Assembly: GCA_917880885.1 (NCBI GenBank)
Contig: OU862928.1
Location: 43,016,962 to 43,080,961 of the forward strand
Reading direction: 5' to 3'
Origin: Limnephilus marmoratus
Lineage: Eukaryota > Arthropoda > Insecta > Trichoptera > Limnephilidae
Length of the DNA: 64,000 nt
Position 1 is the stretch's first letter; every line of letters starts with the position of its first letter. A model generated the notes under the pieces. It saw only the letters and a list, made by a program, of their open reading frames with translations, was not told the origin of the DNA and searched no databases. Both the position numbers and the translations under genes were made by a program. Below are positions 20,960 through 32,663 of the stretch, piece by piece.

Positions 20960-21418
20960 TCATGGTAAGCCCACACTGCGTCCAACGTTCCAACTTCAAA
21001 CGTTTGGACGATCGTGTGGAGGGGTGTTCGTGGGTTGGAAGTTCGAGTTGGAAGGTTGGAGTTCGCGTTGGCCCGGGATCGCCTTCGAGGCGATCCCGAC
21101 GGCCAACTCACACGAACCAGCCTGCCGCAGCTGTCCACACCGTGCCGCGTACTATTAAAATGACTATATTATTACGGAGAGTGGTATAACAATTTGTTTG
21201 AAAACATGTCGTGTATATAAGTATGTGATTATACGTACGTAATAATTGTAGGCAACTGAAAAAGATACAGCATAGCTACAGCTGTTTCATGTCCGCCATT
21301 TTGGAGTACGGAATTCGGGGTTGGAGAGTTGGCCGCAGCCACCACACGATCGGCCAACCTTCCAACTCCGAACTAAGTTCGGAGTTGGAAGGTTGGCTTC
21401 AGTCTGGACGTAGCATCA
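20960..21418. mobile_element. Possible MITE with GC-rich hairpin
   Basis: The left end CCACACTGCGTCCAACGTTC and right end GTCTGGACGTAGC are loosely inverted. It contains AACCTTCCAACTCC/GTTGGAAGGTTGG inverted pairs and a perfect hairpin GGGATCGCCT/AGGCGATCCC at 21,074-21,096. No transposase or target duplication was found. Confidence 0.45.
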
Positions 21419-22460
21419 TGCAAACATATGTGTTTTTCTTTTAACCAGAAAGAGAACAAAATAATGCTTCTTATTGTCTATGAAATATGAAAGCTATCTT
21501 GCATAGATATTTTACAATCTCGATCCAAAGTGACGGTTTCAGAATTGAAACGCGAAACTGAGGCTTCCGGATTGTGAGCTGCACATATATTGAACCAAGC
21601 AGACGGGTTTTAAGGGAGGTATGCAAGAAATCGGTAGAAATTCGGGTAGCGGTGTCTTAAGAAAGGTAACGCCGAAGATTTCGTTATATGGCAGGCAACG
21701 CATTTCGACAGTTGTGACCTTATACAGAATTTAAGCTGAATAATGAAGGCTTCACGGGCCAATATGAAGATATAGTTTATGGTAATAATCCATAAGTAAT
21801 TTAAATAAGCAAAATGACAGGTTTTCGGCAATAAGACAGGAAATTAATTTGGTATGACAAATCTGAGTAGTTAGTCAACCGCCGACCATGATAATGCCAT
21901 AGCTATCAAGCAACGGTTTCAAGCTTAGAATTTGCGTTAAAAATGAAACGTTATTTCACATGTTAGGTACATATTATATCGACAAAAAAATATGTTTCCT
22001 GTTCGACGCATACGATTTTCAGAAGCGAGTCTAAGATAAGTGGAGTTTGTATTACCCGTTTCAGGAGGTTTACGACAATTATTTATGAAACGCAATACCT
22101 ACGCGAGAATGCGTTGAAATTTATTAAACGAAGAATATTAACTGATAATCGAATAAGGTAAAATTTCAGGCAATACAAACGTTTTAAGGTTGCAAGATTT
22201 GACTTCTGGTACTTCAAATACGGCCAGTGTGCCCTTGATTGACAAAGCCATTGTGCCACTGTGGGCCCGCAAACAACGAAGGTGTGATATAATGTCCACT
22301 GGGAAAAGGCTTCTTGAACCAGGATAATTTCCTCCGAGATGACATGTTTCCATTCGGTGTATTTTCAAGTATTTTCACAACCCGATCAGTGACAAATGTT
22401 TTCAACAAATATGGCAGCGTTCTTATCCAATTATCCATGCTAGTACAAAAGTCGAATCTG
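21419..22460. other. Spacer without recognised genes
   Basis: Short open frames on both strands show no domain I recognise. No repeat structure stands out. Confidence 0.4.
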
Positions 22461-22464
22461 TGTA

Positions 22465-23045
22465 TAGAAAAAACATTTTCTATCTTCTTTCTTCTTCTGC
22501 CTGGTGCTGTCCCAACTCATTGCCTAGGTAGGCTGTTGGGGTCGGCTCTTCTCGTTCTCAGGTTGTAGTTTCTTCGGTTTTGAGTATCGCCTTCATCCAG
22601 GCTGTTTCTCTGAAGTGTTTTGGAGCATTGAGTCATCCAGGAGTTCTTTTATTTATTTTTTTACATGAGCTCCACACAGGAGGCCCTGAGGAAAATAATT
22701 TCCCCTCAGGGCCTATGTCATCTTTGGGGATGCTGTGTGGAGGGTTTTTTAAGGAAAGGAAGGAGAGGAGAGCTCTGGGAAGGAAAAAGGTTTAAGGGGT
22801 GGGTAGGAATCTGGGGTTCAGTGTATCCTGGTCATCCGCCTCCAAGACCTAGACAAACCTCACCCCATGAACCCGGGCACCTCTGCTAAATCACCAAAGG
22901 TAGCGACTTTGGTCTTCCTCTGGATGACTGTCGATGAAGCTCCATAGACATTGCCTGCTTCGCTGTGTGGTCTGATGGTCTCCGTCTTACGTGCCCATAC
23001 CATCTCAACTGTCATTCCTCCAGCTTACTGTTTCTATCTGTTCGG
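22465..23045 (-). mobile_element. RTE-like LINE C-terminus split by another LINE end
   Basis: The minus strand reads RWYGHVRRRPSDHTAKQAM and SRGRPKSRYLW at 23,020-22,890, then after an interruption MKAILKTEETTT and EEPTPTAYLGNELGQH at 22,600-22,470. This is the ending of an RTE-group LINE. The interruption at about 22,657-22,888 is a 3' end of the hairpin-bearing Jockey-like LINE. Confidence 0.65.
22657..22888 (-). mobile_element. LINE 3' end with conserved hairpin
   Basis: A T-rich start is followed by CTCCACACAGGAGGCCCTG and, after CCCCTCAGGGCC, GATGCTGTGTGGAGGG. This is the same nested inverted repeat as at 5,175-5,243. Little coding sequence remains. Confidence 0.75.
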
Positions 23046-23234
23046 CAAATTTCACAGATGACATAATAAACTTTACTAAATACAGGGCGGCAAAACCTAA
23101 CTGAGAGGCGTCACAGAATCCTATGAAGAAGAGATGACTACTTGTGCTCACCTTGTTATATTATCTAGGGATATTTATTGTTCGAAGAGAAGTTTCAATG
23201 AAAACTGAGTTATCTACAAATTTTTAGTAAAAAT

Positions 23235-23640
23235 GCAAAAAAAAATTGTCGGTTCGGCGGTGTAAGGCCTGAGAAAACAGATTTAAAGTTCGACCCAAGC
23301 CTTACAATTTGCTCATAAACATTATGGTTTTTCCACAAGGCTGCTTTTAGCAGATTTTTTTATTGATTCCTATAAAATTTACCATTGTTTTAGTAAGAAT
23401 CCAAAATTTCAGTCGGTTTCGGCAGCGTAGGGCCTGAGAAAACGGCATTTAAAAATCTACCCCAAGCCTTAGTTACTTTTTACAGATTTTTTTACTGTTT
23501 CCTATTAAAAACATCGTTTTTAGTAAGAACCCAAAGTTTCAGTCGTTTGGGCAGCATGGGGCCTGAGAAAACGGCATTTATAGTTCGACCACAAGCCTTA
23601 CAATTCGCCCATAAAAATAATGATATTTCCACAAATGTTA
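23235..23640 (+). repeat. Three imperfect ~150-bp repeats at the start of the zinc-finger cluster
   Basis: GGCCTGAGAAAAC(A/G)G followed by TTCGACC/TCTACC and CAAGCCTTA occurs near 23,270, 23,430 and 23,560. The last unit also occurs at 27,541 and 32,083, where it marks the start of each zinc-finger tandem unit. Confidence 0.7.
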
Positions 23641-24149
23641 CTTTTTCCAAAACATCAGAACTTATTTGTTTGTGGTAAATTATTTTATCTATGGTTCGAG
23701 GAGATGTAGGAGTTATTTCCAACTCTCATAATATAAAACTTAAATGTGTCTGAAAAGGTAGGGTTCTGTTAAAATAAAATATGTTTTGTACTCACTTGCG
23801 ATTTATTAAACACAAAACGATTAACTGAGTAAATAACAAAAAAATAATGTAGTGTTGTGTCTCTCTCCGCCTCTGGTCCTCTGGATGGTGGTGGGAGTAT
23901 CGACACTTCACAAGGCTTTAGTTTTGACAGATTATATTATTAATAAAAAGCTAACGATTGAAAATAATATTATTATTGGTAAAACCGTTTTATAACACAC
24001 TTTTCAGAAAATAAATAGGCACAGTCAGATCATCAAACAGGTTTTTATCTAGTTTGGGTTAACTTGTGAAGTTTTAAAGATCCCTTTCGAGAACATGAAT
24101 AGCTGCAGTAGGAACAAGCATAACCTTTTTCAACGGTATGGGTACCTAA

Positions 24150-25322
24150 TCATATGACGTTTTAAATATTCCTTCTGGGAAAATGAACACCACAGTTGGA
24201 ACATGAAAAAGGTTTTTCTTAAGTATGGGTATGCATGTGACGTTTTAAATGTCCCTTTTGAGAATATGAATAGCTACAGTCGGAACATGAAAAAGGTTTT
24301 TCTCCAGTACCTATGGGTAAACATGTGAATTTTTAAAGTTCTCCTTTGAGAACATGAATAGCTGCAGTAGGAACATGAAAAAGGTTTTTCTCTAGTATGG
24401 GTAAATATATGACTTTTTAAATGTCCCATTTGAGAAAATGAATGGCTGCAGTAGGAACATAAAAAAGGTTTTTCTCTAGTATGGGTAAATATATGATTTT
24501 TTAAATGTCCCTTTTGAGAAAATGAATGGCTGCAGTCGGAACATGAAAAAGGTTTTTCTCCAGTATGGGTAAACATGTGAATTTTTAAAGATCCCTTTCG
24601 AGAACATGAATAGCTGCAGTAGGAACATGAAAAAGGTTTTTCTCTAGTACGGGTAAGTATGTGACTTTTTAAAATTCCCTTTATAGAACATGAATAGCTG
24701 CAGTCGGAACATGAAAAAGGTTTTTCTCCAATATGGGTAAACATGTGAATTTTTAAAGATCCCTTTCGAGAACATGAATAGCTGCAGTAGGAACATGAAA
24801 AAGGTTTTTCTCTAGTGTGGATTAATATGTGACTTTTTAAAGATCCCTTTTGAGAACATGAATAGCTGCAGTACGAACATGAAAAAGGTTTTTCTCCAGT
24901 ATGGGTAAGCATGTGAATTTTTAAATTTCCCTTTATAGAACATGAATAGCTGCAGTCGGAACATGAAAAAGGTTATTCTCTAATATGGGTTAACATGTGA
25001 ATTTTTAAGGATCCCTTTCGAGAACATGAATAGCTGCAGTAGGAACACGAAAAAAGTTTTTCTCCAGGTTGCGCCTTCATGTCCATTATTTTGTCTGAAA
25101 AGATGGCGGATAAAGCTCGATAAGTATGTGGGTATCTATAATGAAAATAGAAAATTAAAACAAATAGAAAAGGATTTTACCTGCAGTCTGGGAAACACTT
25201 TCAGAGTGTTGTAAGCATTCCTTTTTAACATCCGGCAGGTCAATGTCTATTTCTGTATAAGGAATTACCTCTCCATCTTTTTCTCTGGCTCCTGGTTCTG
25301 CCTTCATGGGAACTGTCTCCAT
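24150..25322 (-). pseudogene. C2H2 zinc-finger gene copy, disrupted
   Basis: Exon 1 (25,322-25,181) encodes METVPMKAEPG...VSQTAG with the GT donor intact, and exon 2 starts at 25,094 after a CAG acceptor. In exon 2 the second linker has AAA changed to TAA (plus-strand base 24,975), giving a stop after two fingers. A frame of about seven fingers (24,912-24,274) follows until a 4-base insertion near 24,310 shifts it. The final finger region near 24,190 is also altered relative to the intact copy. A hAT element lies 18 bases upstream of the ATG at the splice acceptor. Fingers are 28 residues long with GEKPF/REKPF linkers. It is almost certainly non-functional. Confidence 0.8.
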
Positions 25323-25339
25323 ATTAATGCTAGCTGGAA

Positions 25340-26797
25340 CAAGGCCGTAGCCAGAGAAAAATTTCGGGGGGGGTTTTGTTTGGTGAAACAGTGTTTATAG
25401 TCCAGTCAGTGGGGGGTAAAATAGGCCTTTACTTGCAAAAGGTCAAGTTTTCGATCTTTGGGAGGGGGGAGGGGGGAGGGGGGGGGGGGGGGGGGGGGTA
25501 GAGCTCGGGCCGCCATCTGGGATTGAAGGCGCCAAAATTTGGTTTTGTCAAAGTAATTCCTCAACAGTTGACTTTACAACAATAACGTTAAAATGATATT
25601 GTAAGAACATACAATATCATTTGAACGTTTTTCCATTGGTGGATTGACATTAACGCCAAACCGTTTAGTCTTTCCTGGAATTTCTGAGCCGTTTCAGAAA
25701 AGAGACAGTCATGTCAGGGGTACATGTGGAAACAGGCAGTGTCACCAAGATTTTTTAAATGTTTGTAAATGCCCGCGCCGAAAAAATAGTTTGGTTTTTT
25801 TCATGGCGGGATGTCGAAAATTTTGTTCTGAAATATTGTGATTTTACTAAATGATTTCTATTATAGTGACCAATTCACTCTTCTTTCATATAATTGATAT
25901 ATTTACCGTGTTTTTTCGTCAGTTGTAGTCAAGTTATTAGCGCAATAATCGTACTTTGAAAGTTGAACTGTCAGAAAATTGTTTTATAGGTTACATAAAA
26001 ATTCAAATTTACATTTTGGGATCTTTACTTTCCAAAATTAAGATCTTTATACTCCAAAATTCGTTCAGAAATCATTAACAAAACAGTCGTACACATGAGA
26101 TAAACTACGCTGTCGGGTAGGCAATGTATATTTCTTTCCACGAATATTTTTTTAATTAGAAATGTTTTCAGATACACGCTCGTTTATCAATTGAATAAAA
26201 TTTTCACGGGGTTTTTTAGTAAGGCTGATTATCTTTTAGCTCTGCATATCTCACACAGATGGACATCTGTTCTTGTCTTGTAGTGAAACATCAGTAGTTC
26301 CATCAACAAGGACTGAAAAACATTTTGCAGAATTCAGTCTTTGCACCAATTTTTTTGGTGCAAAGACAATTTCACCACAAATTGCAATAAGTTAATTTTG
26401 TACAATCGGGCATCGGTAGCGTTTAACATTGTATTTTCAGTGTGCTTTATTAGATTTCGGGGGGGATCAAACCCCCCTGATCCCCCCCTCGCTACGGCCT
26501 TGCCCATTGCCATTGGGAATGTACGGCGACCGATATGTCTAAATACGCCTAGCTACATAATAAATATTATTTTATTATTTTGCTACATAAAAAATATTAT
26601 TTTATAGCTGCGTGTGGCGTGTGGTACAGGTCATAAATTATTAAATCGTGCGCACCCGCGGCGCGGGCGCACCGTACAGTCGATTTCGGGGGGGGATCAA
26701 TCCCCCTTGATTCCCCCCCTGGCTACGGCCTTACACCGTACAGTCGATTTCGGGGGGGGATCAATCCCCCTTGATCCCCCCCCTGGCTACGGCCTTG
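25340..26797 (-). mobile_element. hAT-derived element, copy 2 (inverted)
   Basis: It has the same termini as 17,466-18,914 in opposite orientation, flanked by its own 8-bp duplication AGCTGGAA (25,332-25,339; 26,798-26,805). The related unit at 31,310 (GCTAGCTGGAATAACAAC) shows the empty site. On the minus strand the duplicated TTCCAGCT contains the splice-acceptor CAG of the zinc-finger gene. The transposase remnant (FSVLVDGTTDVS) is on the minus strand near 26,270-26,340. Confidence 0.92.
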
Positions 26798-27036
26798 AGC
26801 TGGAATAACAACAACAACATATTACATGAAGGATTTCGTTACATTGTGTGGATCCTTTTAGATATGGAATTATCCATAGCTTCGGTGAGTGGGAACATTT
26901 ATTCATGAAAAAGAGTTGGCCTGGTTTTTATAAAATTTTTGAAGTGAAAACTTCTTTAGCACCGTTGCTATTTGAAACTCGATGAAACGAAAAATTGAGA
27001 CACTAAAAAGAGACAAGCAGATGTATGCATCTACAG

Positions 27037-27530
27037 CGGTGGTTCCCAACCTTTTTCTGACCCAGGACCACTTGTACGTTTATTTTTTCGACAGGGACCA
27101 CAAACAGTGGCGTTCCACCCGACCGAGTTTCACCCCCTAGACTACAATTCTCTAGCCACCCCCCCTCAATTTTTTATTATAAGGGTGGGGGTGGCTAGAG
27201 GGTGACTACCCGGGTGGCACCTGGGACGGATAGCACAAGGGAGGGGCGTAGTGGGATAGGGTAGGACAGGTTCTAGCAGAATATTTACCACAACGGAGGG
27301 GGTGGAATGGGATAGGGTGGGATGGGTTCTAGCAAAATATTTACCACAATGGAGGGGGTAGAACGGGGTAGGATAGGGTGGGGCAAAACGGAATACCATA
27401 ATGGCCACTGACCACAACGTACAATAATGATAAACCGAATATTGTCCCCATTTCTTTTATTCAGACTTCTCGACCAGGGACCGCCCGCGCGCTGGCTCGT
27501 TAATCTTTTTTTGTTATTTATGTCAAAGTT
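27037..27530. repeat. CAGCGGTGGTT element fragment with ~60-bp minisatellite
   Basis: It begins CAGCGGTGGTTCCCAACC, a hAT-like end, and contains repeats of GGACAGGTTCTAGCAGAATA / ATTTACCACAACGGAGGGGG with period about 60 bp. The right end is cut at the junction with the next zinc-finger unit. Confidence 0.6.
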
Positions 27531-27659
27531 TCTGTCGGTTGGGCAGCATGGGGCCTGAGAAAACGGCATTTATAGTTCGACCACAAGCCTTACAATTCGC
27601 CCATAAAAATAATGATATTTCCACAAATGTTACTATTTCCAAAACATCAGAACTTATTT

Positions 27660-28985
27660 TTTATTTTTTTATTAAACCAATACATATAATATACAAAAAA
27701 CAAATATATATAATATATAATATTGGTGGTAACAATACCTCCCTAATTGAGAAATTCTCGTGTTTAGGGAGGGAGCATTTTCAGATTGACAGTACTATAC
27801 ATACTTGACAGTTGTTATACATAGAAAAAATATTAGTTGGCATTTTTGTTCACAGTGGAAAACATAAGTTGGCACATCGTAATACATATCTAAAACTAGT
27901 TAATGGTAAAATGTTTTTTAAGTTTTTGTTTAAAAATTTCATAATTTCTTTCGGATTGTATTTCTTTAGGGAGTTCGTTAAAGAATTTTATGGCTGAGCA
28001 TGTGTAATGTATGTAATGATGTTGGGCTGTTGTTGTGTTAAGTTTAGGGATTATTATTTGTCCTAAGGTTCTCGGTCTGGTGCTAAATGACTTTGTTGTT
28101 AGTTTATCTTTGTGGATTTGAAGTAATGCAGTTTTTTGATAAATTTTATTTAGTGGTAATACTTTGAATTCATCGAATAATTTTTGGGTTGAATAGTCTA
28201 ATTGTTTCTTTAAAATAATTTTGATGAGTCTTCTATGAACTATTTCAAGTGGGGTTAAGTTGGTTTTATACGCTCTTCCCCAGCCTATTATTCCATATTG
28301 TAGAACTGATTGGGCTAATGCATAGTAAACCTGTAGTAGCATAGATTTATGTAGAATATTTCTTAGTTTGAGGAATACGTAATAAAGTTTACGAATTCTG
28401 TTTACGGTTTATGCAATATGTTCTGTCCATTTAACATGTTGATCTATAATTATGCCTAAATATTTAATATTACTTTTTTTTTTGCGATTTTTGAGCATTT
28501 AGGTGATTTGCAGTTGTCCGTATAATTATTACAAGAGTTATGAATAGTAATATTGGAATTTATTGTTGGATGGATTTTGTCTGATAATGTAAAAGTCATG
28601 AAATAGGTTTTGTCAGAGTTTAAGGAAAGGTACTTATCATCTAACCATTGTTTTAGGTTGTTTATTTCTACATTCGCAGTTCGATAGGCTTCTTCCCAAG
28701 TTTTTTTTTCTATGATTAAAACTGTGTCGTCGGCGAATGATATGATTTTTCCATTTTTGGGTACTGTAAGCATTTCATTCACGTAAATGATAAACAATAT
28801 TGGACCTAGAACTGTCCCTTGAGGAATTCCAAATTCGGAATAGGTGGGTTCACTCAATATATTGTTAATTTTTACGTGTTTGTGTCTTTTATGAAGATAA
28901 CTTTTAAACCATTCTTTGGCTGTTCCTTGGATTCCAATATTTTCTAGTTTTTTGATAAGCTTCACGTGGCTTATACTGTCAATTG
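27660..28985 (-). mobile_element. 5'-truncated LINE in zinc-finger unit 2
   Basis: Minus-strand frame 28,965-28,456 carries KLENIGIQGTAKEWFKSYL, then FGIPQGTVLGPILFIIYV and SFADDTVLII, the reverse-transcriptase palm. A second frame, 28,342-27,896, carries LLQVYYALAQSVLQYGIIGW and the C-terminal FFNELPKEIQ. The frames are separated by stops near 28,400. The T-rich left end is the 3' tail. Units 1 and 3 (23,660 and 32,190) show CTTATTTGTTTGTGGTAAA without the insertion. Confidence 0.85.
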
Positions 28986-29449
28986 TTTGTAGTAAATTAT
29001 TTTATCTATGGTTCGAGGAGGTGTAGGAGTTATTTCCAACTCACATAATATAAAACTTAAATGTGTCTGAAAAGGTAGGGTTCTGTTAAAATAAAATATG
29101 TTTTGTACTCACTTGCGATTTATTAAACACAAAACGATTAATTGAGTAAATAAAAAAAAAATAATGTAGTGTTGCGTCTCTCTCCGCCTCTGGTCCTCTG
29201 GATGGTGGTGGGAGTATCGACACTTCACAAGGCTTTAGTTTTGACAGATTGTATTATTAATAAAAAGCTAACGATTGAAAATAATATTATTATTGGTAAA
29301 AGCGTTTTAAAACGCACTTTTCAGAAAATAAATAGGCACAGTCAGATCATCAAACAGGTTTTTATCTAGTTTGGGCTAACTTGGGAAGTTTTAAAGATCC
29401 CTTTCGAGAACATGAATAGCTGCAGTAGGAACAAGCATAACCTTTTTCA

Positions 29450-31305
29450 ACGGTATGGGTACCTAATCATATGACGTTTTAAATATTCCTTCTGGGAAAA
29501 TGAACACCACAGTTGGAGCATGAAAAAGGTTTTTCTTAAGTATGGGTATGCATGTGACGTTTTAAATGTCCCTTTTGAGAATATGAATAGCTACAGCCGG
29601 AACATGAAAAAGGTTTTTCTCCAGTGTGGGTAAACATGTGAATTTTTAAAGATCTCTTTCGAAAACATGAATAGCTGCAGTAGGAACATGAAAAAGGTTT
29701 TTCTCTAGTATGGGTAAATATATGACTATTTAAATGTCCCTTTTGAGAAAATGAATGGCTGCAATAGGAACATAAAAAGGTTTTTCTCTAGTATGGGTAA
29801 GTATGTGACTTTTTAAATTTCCCTTTATAGAACATGAATAGCTGCAGTCGGAACATGAAAAAGGTTTTTCTCCAATATGGATAAACATGTGAATTTTTAA
29901 AGATCCCTTTCGAGAACATGAATAGCTGCAGTAGGAACAAACATAAGGTTTTTCCACGGCATGGGTAAACATGTGACGTTTTAAACTTGCCTTTCGAGAA
30001 AATGAAAAGCTACAGTCAGGACATGAAAAAGGTTTTTCTCCAGTATGGGTAAACATGTGAATTTTTAAAGATCTCTTTTGAGAACATGAATAGCTGCAGT
30101 AGGAACATGAAAAAGGTTTTTCTCTAGTATGGGTAAATATATGACTTTTTAAATGTCCCTTTTGAGAAAATGAATGGCTGCAGTAGGAACATAAAAAAGG
30201 TTTTTCTCCAATATGGATAAACATGTGAATTTTTAAAGATCCCTTTCGAGAACATGAATAGCTGCAGTAGGAACATGAAAAAGGTTTTTCTCTAGTATGG
30301 GTAAGTATGTGACTTTTTAAATGTCCCTTTTGAGAAAATGAATGGCTGCAGTAGGAACATAAAAAAGGTTTTTCTCTAGTATGGGTAAGTATGTGACTTT
30401 TTAAATTTCCCTTTATAGAACATGAATAGCTGCAGTCGGAACATGAAAAAGGTTTTTCTCCAATATGGATAAACATGTGAATTTTTAAAGATCCCTTTCG
30501 AGAACATGAATAGCTGCAGTAGGAACATGAAAAAGGTTTTTCTCTAGTATGGGTAAGTATGTGACTTTTTAAATTTCCCTTTAAAGAACATGAATAGCTG
30601 CAGTCGGAACATGAAAAAGGTTTTTCTCTAGTGTGGATTAATATGTGACTTTTTAAAGATCCCTTTTGAGAACATGAATAGCTACAGTACGAACATGAAA
30701 AAGGTTTTTCTCCAGTATGGGTAAGCATGTGATTTTTTAAACTTCCCTTTATAGAACATGAATAGCTGCAGTCGGAACATGAAAAAGGTTTTTCTCTAAT
30801 ATGGGTTAACAAGTGAATTTTTAAAGATCCCTTTCGAGAACATGAATAGCTGCAGTAGGAACATGAAAAAGGTTTTTCTCCAGTATGGGTAAACATGTGA
30901 ATTTTTAAAGATCCCTTTTGAGAAAATGAATAGCTGCAGTAGGAACATGTAAATGTTATTTTTCGAGAGTGGGAAAGTAGGTGAAGTTTTAAAGTTGCCT
31001 TTCGAGAAAATGTTTTGTTGCATTTGGAACACGAAAAAAGTTTTTCTCCAGGTTGCGCCTTCATGTCCATTATTTTGTCTGAAAAGATGGCGGATAAAGC
31101 TCGATAAGTATGTGGGTATCTATAATGACAATAGAAAATTAAAACAAATAGAAAAGGAATTACCTGCAGTCTGGGAAACACTTTCAGAGTGTTGTAAGCA
31201 TTCCTTTTTAACATCCGGCAGGTCAATGTCTATTTCTGTATAAGGAATTACCTCTCCATCTTCTTCTCTGGCTCCTGGTTCTGCCTTCATGGGAACTGTC
31301 TCCAT
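29450..31305 (-). pseudogene. C2H2 zinc-finger gene copy, 15+ fingers, frameshifted
   Basis: Exon 1 (31,305-31,164) encodes 47 residues starting METVPMKAEP. The donor GTAATT and a CAG acceptor before 31,078 join it in phase to exon 2. Exon 2 encodes 15 consecutive 28-residue C2H2 fingers before a run of five A instead of six near 29,774 shifts the frame. Finger-like sequence continues to about 29,450 but ends with a second 1-base deficit in the last finger. Many fingers read CSYCSYSCSRKGSLKIH, with Cys where the core Phe usually sits. If the A-run difference is an assembly error the gene could be longer. As written, a truncated protein with 15 fingers could still be made. Likely a nuclear DNA-binding protein; target unknown. 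Confidence 0.75.
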
Positions 31306-31553
31306 ATTAATGCTAGCTGGAATAACAACAACAACATATTACATGAAGGATTTCGTTACATTGTGTGGATCCTTTTAGATATGGAATTATCCATAGCTTC
31401 GGTGAGTGGGAACATTTATTCATGAAAAAGAGTTGGCCTAGTTTTTATAAAATTTTTGAAGTGAAAACTTCTTTAGCACCGTTGCTATTTGAAACTCTAT
31501 GAAACGAAAAATTGAGACACTAAAAAGAGACAAACAGATGTATGCATCTACAG

Positions 31554-32082
31554 CGGTGGTTCCTAACCTTTTTCTGACCCAGGACCACTTGTACGTTTAT
31601 TTTTTCGACAGGGACCACAAACAGTGGCGTAAAGAGGAGGGGGCGGCGCCCCGGGTTCCACCCGACCGAGTTTCACCCCCTAGACTACAATTCTCTAGCC
31701 ACCCCCCCTCAATTTTATATTGAGGGGGGGGGGTGGCTAGAGGGTGACTACCCGGGTGGCACCCGGGACGGATAGCGCAAGGGAGGGGCGTAATGGGATA
31801 GGGTAGGACAGGTTCTAGCAGAATATTTACCACAACGGAGGGGGTGGAATGGGATAGGGTGGGATGGGTTCTAGCAAAATATTTACCACAATGGAGGGGG
31901 TAGAACGGGGTAGGATAGGGTGGGGCAAAACGGAATACCATAATGGCCACTGACCACAAGGTACAATAATGATAAACCGAATATTGTCCCAATTTCTTTT
32001 ATTCAGACTTCTCGACCAGGGACCGCCCGCGCGCTGGCTCGTTTATCTTTTTTTGTTATTTATGTCAAAGTTTCAGTCGGTT
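31554..32082. repeat. CAGCGGTGGTT element fragment, unit 2
   Basis: Same as 27,037-27,530, with the ~60-bp minisatellite at 31,780-31,920. It has a strong palindrome at about 31,694-31,742 (CTCTAGCCACCCCCCCTCAA against TTGAGGGGGGGGGGTGGCTA). The right end is lost at the unit junction. Confidence 0.6.
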
Positions 32083-32663
32083 GGGCAGCATGGGGCCTGA
32101 GAAAACGGCATTTATAGTTCGACCACAAGCCTTACAATTCGCCCATAAAAATAATGATATTTCCACAAATGTTACTTTTTCCAAAACATCAGAACTTATT
32201 TGTTTGTGGTAAATTATTTTATCTATGGTTCGAGGAGACGTAGGAGTTATTTCCAACTCTCATAATATAAAACTTAAATGTGTCTGAAAAGGTAGGGTTC
32301 TGTTAAAATAAAATATGTTTTGTACTCACTTGCGATTTGTTAAACACAAAAAGATTAATTGAGTAAATAACAAAAAAATAATGTAGTGTTGTGTCTCTCT
32401 CCGCCTCTGGTCCTCTGGATGGTGGTGGGAGTATCGACACTTCACAAGGCTTTAGTTTTGACAGATTGTATTATTAATAAAAAGCTAACGATTGAAAATA
32501 ATATTATTATTGGTAAAAGCGTTTTAAAACGCACTTTTCAGAAAATAAATAGGCACAGTCAGATCATCAAACAGGTTTTTATCTAGTTTGGGTTAACTTG
32601 GGAAGTTTTAAAGATCCCTTTCGAGAACATGAATAGCTGCAGTAGGAACAAGCATAACCTTTT

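Noticed and set aside
30953..31243. Plus-strand frames across the zinc-finger exons (also 35-298, 25,026-25,214, 33,305-33,487)
   Set aside because: They are antisense shadows of the minus-strand zinc-finger coding sequence, repeated because the exons are repeated.
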